Origin: Paraktedonobacter sp036384215
GTDB lineage: Bacteria; Chloroflexota; Ktedonobacteria; Ktedonobacterales; Ktedonobacteraceae
Length of the DNA: 10,313 nucleotides
Direction of reading: 5' to 3'
Assembly: GCA_036384215.1 (NCBI GenBank)
Contig: DASVMX010000330.1
Location: 1 to 10,313 of the forward strand
Both the position numbers and the translations under genes were made by a program. A model generated the notes under the pieces. It did not search any database, was not told the DNA's origin, and worked only from the letters and a program-made list of their open reading frames with translations. Position 1 is the stretch's first letter; each line of letters starts with the position of its first letter. Positions 6,514-10,313 of this stretch are shown piece after piece.

Positions 6514-7619
6514 GTACCGAACAACCCAAATCAGCGGAAGTCTCCGCTCAACTGACTGTCAGCGCGCACGCAGAATTTCTGGAAAGCGCGCTGAACGAAC
6601 TCAGGCGGATGGAAAACCGCTTGCACGTTATTGAAGTGCTCGCGCCGGGTATCGCGCTCTGTAGTGTGCCGGATCTGCAAAAATTCAGGCGCGGTGTAGC
6701 CGAGGCGCGGCCCGTCTTTGTGCGCCATCTCGCGCCGGTTCAGGCAGTTATTCAGCTCAAGAATACCGAGAACGACCTGGGCCGCCTGGCTCTTGCCATG
6801 GCCGACCTACCGAGCTTCACTATGCTTGAACGCGGCCAGCGTTTCTCGGTCCAGAGTCGCCTGATTCAAAGCGAAGAGGTCACGAGCCAGCGCGCCTATA
6901 GCGGCGGTAAAATTAACCAGGTGCTGGCCATGGCCATCGTGGAAGAAACCGGTGCGGTCGAGGAGATCAAACACCCGGAGATTATTGTCTCTGTGTTGTG
7001 TACACAAGAAAAAGCTTATACAGGCATTTCGCTGGCGCGCGAAAATCTTAGTGCCTGGCCGGGCGGAATGCGCCATTTCGCCCACACGCCGGAACAGATC
7101 AGCCGGGCGGAATTTAAATTGCTGGAAGCGCTGGAGACTTTTGGGGTCACGCTGCCCACGCGTGGACGCGCTCTCGATCTCGGCGCGGCTCCTGGTGGTT
7201 GGACCCGGCTACTGCTGGAAGCTGGCCTGCGCGTCGTCGCGGTTGATCCCGCGAAGCTCGACCAGCGCCTGGTCCGGCGTCCCAATCTGACCCATTACCG
7301 CGGCTACGCAGAGGCCTACCTGGAAGAGTTTGAGGATCAGCGCGATCTCTTTGATGTGATTACAAATGATATGCGTATGGATGCCCGCGAGGCCGCGAGG
7401 CTGCTGCTCCAGATGCGCAGCTTCCTGCGGCATGATGGCTTTATCATCAGTACGCTCAAGCTGCCGCACGCAACCGCCAGCGTTGATCCGCTGCGCAACT
7501 TGCGCGAAGCCACCAGCCTGCTCAGCCGCCACTTCGACATCGTACAGGCCAGGCAGCTCTTTCACAATCGCCAGGAGGTCACCGTCATCGCCGCCAGGCC
7601 ACGGACCAGGGAGCTATAA
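6510..7619 (+). CDS. RlmM-like 2'-O-ribose RNA methyltransferase (THUMP-type N-terminus plus RrmJ/FtsJ fold)
   Basis: The 369-residue length is close to E. coli RlmM (366), which methylates the 2'-O of C2498 in 23S rRNA before 50S assembly. The C-terminal half is a clear RrmJ-type SAM methyltransferase: SRAEFKLLEALE, the SAM loop DLGAAPGGW (223-231), VITNDMRMD, FIISTLKLP and LFHNRQEVTVI. The 2'-O tetrad reads K203, D287, K317 and E356. Residues 1 to about 190 fit a THUMP-type RNA-binding region (SQRAYSGGKINQVLAMAIVEET) but are weaker evidence. The gene starts at GTG 6510 inside the glcE stop (GTGA overlap) and precedes glcF by 143 nt, so it sits within the glycolate oxidase cluster. The RNA target could differ from C2498. 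I therefore give no gene symbol, although rlmM would be the closest. Confidence 0.85.
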   Translation: MSTEQPKSAEVSAQLTVSAHAEFLESALNELRRMENRLHVIEVLAPGIALCSVPDLQKFRRGVAEARPVFVRHLAPVQAVIQLKNTENDLGRLALAMADLPSFTMLERGQRFSVQSRLIQSEEVTSQRAYSGGKINQVLAMAIVEETGAVEEIKHPEIIVSVLCTQEKAYTGISLARENLSAWPGGMRHFAHTPEQISRAEFKLLEALETFGVTLPTRGRALDLGAAPGGWTRLLLEAGLRVVAVDPAKLDQRLVRRPNLTHYRGYAEAYLEEFEDQRDLFDVITNDMRMDAREAARLLLQMRSFLRHDGFIISTLKLPHATASVDPLRNLREATSLLSRHFDIVQARQLFHNRQEVTVIAARPRTREL

Positions 7620-7620
7620 C

Positions 7621-7773
7621 GTGCCAGAAGTGAAGCAGAAAGCCTTTGCTTATATCACCTATCAGCTCCTGTGTCAATCGCGGATCACAGGATCATGCTC
7701 CCGCGACTATTGGAGAAGCTTTCTGAGTGAAACCTGTGCTCTACTTCAGCGAGGAGGTTGTTATGTCAAATGA
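7621..7773 (+). pseudogene. Short GTG-started frame, possible NUDIX N-terminal remnant
   Basis: One nt after the methyltransferase stop, a GTG at 7621 is preceded by GGGAG at 7609-7613 with 7-nt spacing. It opens 50 codons ending in TGA at 7771-7773, overlapping the glcF start. The first residues, VPEVKQKAFAYITYQ, recall from memory the N-terminus of a group of NUDIX hydrolases (typically KQKAFAYIT followed by a strand and then VPAGT). The rest (about 35 residues, four Cys) has no NUDIX box and looks like non-coding translation. It may be the relic of a truncated gene, a leader peptide that couples glcF translation, or chance. Confidence is low. Confidence 0.3.
7667..7706 (+). ncRNA. Possible H-type pseudoknot upstream of glcF
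   Basis: Two perfect stems interleave: S1 TCCTGTG (7667-7673) with CACAGGA (7686-7692), and S2 TCGCGG (7678-7683) with CCGCGA (7701-7706). Connecting loops are 4, 2 and 8 nt, a geometry that allows a compact H-type pseudoknot. It ends 44 nt before the glcF Shine-Dalgarno. It matches no riboswitch class I can recognise. The pairings are seen in the sequence; formation and function are inferred. Confidence 0.3.
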
Positions 7774-9331
7774 ATCAAGCGCATCCCAACCAGTGCAGGT
7801 TGGCCGGGGGCCGTTGCAGCGGCACACACATACCTATGACCTGATGCGCCAGTGTATTCACTGCGGCTTCTGCCTGCCAACCTGCCCGACCTACGCGGTG
7901 CTGGGAACAGAGATGGATTCTCCACGTGGGCGCATCTATCAGATGCAAGCCGTGGCCGAAGGACGTATGAGCATCTCCTCCGATTTTGTCGAGCACATGT
8001 ACTGCTGCCTGGGCTGTCGCGCCTGCGAGACTGCCTGTCCCTCCGGCGTGCAATTTGGTAAACTGATCGAGGCCGCGCGCGAACAAATCCAACTTGAAGC
8101 AACTTCAACCCCTGCGCTCTCTGAAACATCCGCGCCCACTGTGACGCAGCATGCCCACAGCGAAATATCTGTGGCCCAAAAGCCCACTACGCCACTCGCG
8201 GAACGAGTTCTACGGCGCTTTTTCTTCGATCTCATGCTGCCATCGCGCCGGGTGACATCGCTGGTCTTCGCGGGTCTGAAAATCTACCAGCGCAGCGGCC
8301 TGCAAAAGCTGGCGCAGACAACTGGCCTGATACAGCGTATGGACAGCCTGCCAACGCCTTTCCAGGGTCAGCTAGCCACTCCCGAAGCACTGATGCCCCA
8401 GGCCTCCGGCGATCTGCTCCCCGAGCCACTTCCTGAAATCACCCCGGCACTCGGCCCCAGGCATTACCGCGTTGGCTTTATTAGCGGATGCATTATGGAC
8501 CAGGTGTACCGCGACATCAACGAGGCAACCGTCCGCGTGTTAAGCGCCAATGGCTGCGAGGTCATCACACCGAGCAACCAGCAATGCTGTGGAGCCCTGC
8601 ATGTCCACGCGGGCGAAGGTGAGCGCGGGCGCGTGCTGGCCCGTCACAACATCGACGTCTTCGCAAAATATGATTGCGATACAATCATCATCAATTCCGC
8701 TGGTTGTGGCTCCAACCTCAAAGAATACGGCCACCTGCTGCGCGACGATCCCGCTTACGCTGAACGCGCGCGGGTCTTCAGCACGCGAGTGAAAGATATC
8801 AGCGAATTTTTGATCAGCCTCGACCAGCAAGCTGCTCTAGGTGAGCTACCCTGCACGGTCGCCTATCACGACGCCTGCCATCTCGCTCACGGTCAGAAGG
8901 TCAAACAGCAGCCGCGCCAGCTCCTCAGACGCATCCCCGGACTGAAGCTGGTAGAGCTAAAAGAGGCTGATTGGTGCTGCGGCAGCGCGGGCATCTATAA
9001 CATTACCAATCAAGAGATGGCCAGCCAACTGCTTGAACGTAAGATGCAGAACATCATCGCCAGCAAAGCCAGCATCATCGCTACTGGCAATCCCGGCTGT
9101 ATGATGCAGATAGCCCTTGGCGCCCGCGCCCGCGGCCTGGATCTCCAGGTGCTCCATCCCGTGCAATTGCTCGACGAGGCCTACCGCGCCGGTGGTCTCT
9201 ACCAACTACCCAGGCCAGATAACCGGCAACGTCGCGCCCGTCAGCGCGCCCTGCTCACAGGCCTGACCATCGGTGTTTTGCTAGGCCTTCTACTCGCGCG
9301 CAGCCAACGCAAACGCCGCCAGGTCTATTGA
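7763..9331 (+). CDS. glcF: Glycolate oxidase iron-sulfur subunit GlcF with C-terminal membrane helix
   Basis: GlcF carries electrons from the FAD subunits GlcD/GlcE towards the membrane quinone pool. The 522-residue product has two 4Fe-4S motifs, C31/C34/C37/C41 (CIHCGFCLPTCP) and C82/C85/C88/C92 (CLGCRACETACP). It also has two CCG domains with CCGALHVHAGE at 275 and CCGSAGIYN at 405. Family members are often near 400-450 residues. The excess comes from a low-complexity linker after the ferredoxin domain (residues about 112-140, rich in Thr, Ser, Ala and Pro) and from the C-terminus. There, about residues 496-512 (ALLTGLTIGVLLGLLLA) form a hydrophobic helix flanked by RQRRARQR and RSQRKRRQ. 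This looks like a tail anchor. The ATG at 7763 follows GAGGAGG at 7751-7757; an in-frame GTG at 7727 lacks such a site. Related CCG-containing Fe-S oxidoreductases are the alternative, but the glcD-glcE context supports GlcF. Confidence 0.92.
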   Translation: MSNESSASQPVQVGRGPLQRHTHTYDLMRQCIHCGFCLPTCPTYAVLGTEMDSPRGRIYQMQAVAEGRMSISSDFVEHMYCCLGCRACETACPSGVQFGKLIEAAREQIQLEATSTPALSETSAPTVTQHAHSEISVAQKPTTPLAERVLRRFFFDLMLPSRRVTSLVFAGLKIYQRSGLQKLAQTTGLIQRMDSLPTPFQGQLATPEALMPQASGDLLPEPLPEITPALGPRHYRVGFISGCIMDQVYRDINEATVRVLSANGCEVITPSNQQCCGALHVHAGEGERGRVLARHNIDVFAKYDCDTIIINSAGCGSNLKEYGHLLRDDPAYAERARVFSTRVKDISEFLISLDQQAALGELPCTVAYHDACHLAHGQKVKQQPRQLLRRIPGLKLVELKEADWCCGSAGIYNITNQEMASQLLERKMQNIIASKASIIATGNPGCMMQIALGARARGLDLQVLHPVQLLDEAYRAGGLYQLPRPDNRQRRARQRALLTGLTIGVLLGLLLARSQRKRRQVY

Positions 9332-9406
9332 GATAGAGATCTTTATGCCAGAGGGACCCGTTATGCAATCGTCCACGAGCCAAAGAGAAACAAACAAGGT
9401 GAAATT

Positions 9407-9928
9407 ATGGACAAAAGCGAAATTATCCTTCAAATAGAACATGATATCTCCTGGCTCCCCCTGCCTAACGAGGGCCAGATGGTGCTCTCTGATCGGCTTC
9501 CACCTCTGGAATTAAGTGCAACTGCACTAGTACTGGCTTTCTCAGATGACCGTTTGCTCCAAACACAGTTGGTAAAGCGCGGTTGGGATCTAGTTGGTGG
9601 CCATATCGAGCCTGGAGAGTCACCGGAAGATGCCGTACGCCGCGAGGCGTATGAAGAGGCAGGAGTCAGGCTGGGACCGCTGCATCTGGTGGGATACCAA
9701 CGCCTGCGCCTGCTCGGTCCTCGCCTGGAAACATACTCCTATCCCTATCCTGAGAATTACCAGATTTTTTATTGCGCCCGCATCGTTGCCCTGGATGATT
9801 TTTCAGCAAATGCGGAAACGCATGGACGCGGTCTCTTTTCTCCTGCCGAAGCCGAACAACTTCCCTGGGTGCAAGCTCACAGAGAACTCTATCTTGCTGC
9901 TCTTTCGGCTATAAGAAATTCTGCTTGA
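9407..9928 (+). CDS. NUDIX hydrolase
   Basis: This family hydrolyses nucleoside diphosphates linked to another moiety, using Mg2+ bound by the Nudix box. The 173-residue protein has a complete box at residues 65-87, GHIEPGESPEDAVRREAYEEAGV read as Gx5Ex7REUxEExGU, including E71, R79, E80, E83 and E84. The strand before it is KRGWDLVGG; after it the fold continues with ETYSYPYPENYQIFYCARI. ATG 9407 follows AAGGTG (9396-9401) with 5-nt spacing. It lies 75 nt after glcF on the same strand and could be read through from that operon, though no function links it to glycolate. The substrate cannot be predicted; the aromatic-rich YSYPYPENYQIFY segment might contribute to specificity. It converges on the - strand genes at the right end. 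Confidence 0.88.
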   Translation: MDKSEIILQIEHDISWLPLPNEGQMVLSDRLPPLELSATALVLAFSDDRLLQTQLVKRGWDLVGGHIEPGESPEDAVRREAYEEAGVRLGPLHLVGYQRLRLLGPRLETYSYPYPENYQIFYCARIVALDDFSANAETHGRGLFSPAEAEQLPWVQAHRELYLAALSAIRNSA

Positions 9929-10106
9929 GCCTGAAATTATCGCTATTGTTTTCGCGTACTTTTTCACCAAAAAATAGTCCGTACGCGGCGGCGCCGATGA
10001 ATGTGATGATGGCGCCGCCTTGCGCTGGCAGACAAAAGAAAGGCAGCAACTCAGTGCAGCCTTCTGTCTGGCAGAATGTGCCTCCGCCGCTTATTACTGC
10101 TGGCAA
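9909..10106 (-). CDS. Short cysteine-containing hydrophobic open frame, doubtful
   Basis: A - strand frame, open from 10130, gives up to 65 residues from a TTG at 10106. It contains GGGTFCQTEGCTELLPFFCLP, with three Cys, then a hydrophobic stretch (GGAIITFIGAAAYGLFFG) and a polar tail. The look is that of a small membrane or exported protein. There is no good Shine-Dalgarno, the start is TTG, and the frame overlaps the tail of the NUDIX gene by 20 nt and contains the GC-rich hairpin. No family is recognised. It may be a decayed fragment or not coding at all. This stretch otherwise holds only the hairpin. Confidence 0.25.
   Translation of the reverse strand: MPAVISGGGTFCQTEGCTELLPFFCLPAQGGAIITFIGAAAYGLFFGEKVRENNSDNFRLKQNFL
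9987..10019. terminator. GC-rich 9-bp hairpin between convergent genes
   Basis: GGCGGCGCC (9987-9995) pairs perfectly with GGCGCCGCC (10011-10019) around a 15-nt loop. On the - strand a run of six T follows about 12 nt after the stem, and on the + strand no T run follows. It sits 58 nt beyond the NUDIX stop and 107 nt beyond the M24 stop, where a bidirectional terminator would be expected. The offset T run makes it non-canonical. Confidence 0.35.
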
Positions 10107-10125
10107 GTACCAGTAGAGCTGGCCG

Positions 10126-10313
10126 CTAAATCAGGTATATCTCTTCCTGTGGTTGAGAGAACCATTCGTTGCCATCGGCGGTCACCAGAATTTCATCCTC
10201 AAGGCAATGTAGCCATGCTCGGTCACGACACCCAGTTCCAGGGTGAAAACGACGCCTTCCTCAATGACGTGATATGGCTCAGTTGTTCAAAAGAAGATAA
10301 TCCCATGGGGATA
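10126..10313 (-). pseudogene. C-terminal part of an M24 (Xaa-Pro peptidase-like) protein with disrupted frame
   Basis: Read on the - strand, 10280 to about 10202 gives EPYHVIEEGVVFTLELGVVT followed by EHGYIAL. One base out of frame, 10200-10129 continues EDEILVTADGNEWFSQPQEE and IYLI, ending at the stop at 10126-10128. Joined, this is the classic C-terminal pita-bread segment of M24 metallopeptidases: the EEGMVFTLE strand, the metal-ligand Glu of the EDE motif, and the end of the fold. The frame breaks by one base near 10200-10202, so the metal-site Glu and everything after it are out of frame. A second problem lies upstream, where an in-frame TGA occurs at 10287-10289; an adjacent frame (SPWDYLLLNN) may be the true continuation. 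The rest of the gene is outside the window. Either it is a decaying pseudogene or the contig end has base errors. Enzymes of this family cleave Xaa-Pro bonds or act on related substrates. Confidence 0.6.

Noticed and set aside
9344..9436. Short frame starting with ATG at 9344 upstream of and overlapping the NUDIX start, as a possible leader peptide.
   Set aside because: It has no Shine-Dalgarno and an unremarkable sequence; the AAGGTG site clearly serves the NUDIX ATG at 9407.
1..10313. CRISPR arrays, tRNA or rRNA genes, insertion sequences, phage genes, toxin-antitoxin pairs or defence systems.
   Set aside because: I saw no regularly spaced repeats, no tRNA cloverleaf, no transposase or integrase motifs, and no recognisable defence gene. 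The window reads as metabolic and housekeeping genes.

Overview
The window is a gene-dense, moderately GC-rich bacterial chromosome segment. Every well-supported gene lies on the + strand; only the right-hand end carries material on the - strand. The gene set (RsfS, a secreted lamin-tail-domain protein, a GH4 glycosidase, GlcDEF and a NUDIX hydrolase) and its style suggest Chloroflexota, perhaps class Ktedonobacteria. That placement is inferred from general familiarity, not from a database search.

Left part (1-2064). The window opens inside the C-terminus of an unidentified membrane protein. An extended -10 promoter follows, then rsfS (ribosome silencing factor) and a 58-residue single-span membrane protein. 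A large hairpin with a perfect 16-bp stem and a T-rich 3' flank probably ends this unit. Next comes a promoter-like site embedded in a perfect 9-bp inverted repeat. It precedes a secreted, C-terminally membrane-anchored lamin-tail-domain protein.

Middle part (2143-9331). A family 4 NAD/metal-dependent glycosidase has an unusual CDGP signature. It is followed by the three subunits of glycolate oxidase, glcD, glcE and glcF. An RlmM-like 2'-O-ribose RNA methyltransferase sits between glcE and glcF, with a 4-nt overlap with glcE. GlcD and GlcE are FAD subunits. GlcF carries two 4Fe-4S clusters plus two CCG domains and ends in an unusual hydrophobic helix followed by a basic tail. Together they would oxidise glycolate (or a related 2-hydroxyacid) to glyoxylate and pass electrons to the membrane quinone pool. 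The 143-nt gap before glcF holds a short GTG-started reading frame, possibly a NUDIX N-terminal remnant. It also holds two stems in H-type pseudoknot order.

Right part (9407-10313). A complete NUDIX hydrolase converges on a - strand region. That region has a GC-rich hairpin, a short cysteine-containing open frame of uncertain status, and the C-terminus of an M24 (Xaa-Pro peptidase-like) protein. The M24 remnant is interrupted by an in-frame stop and a one-base frameshift.

Most of the window is ordinary metabolism and housekeeping. I see no convincing new defence or mobile system. The points most worth a second look are the methyltransferase inside the glycolate oxidase cluster, the GlcF tail anchor, the possible RNA fold before glcF, and the broken M24 gene.
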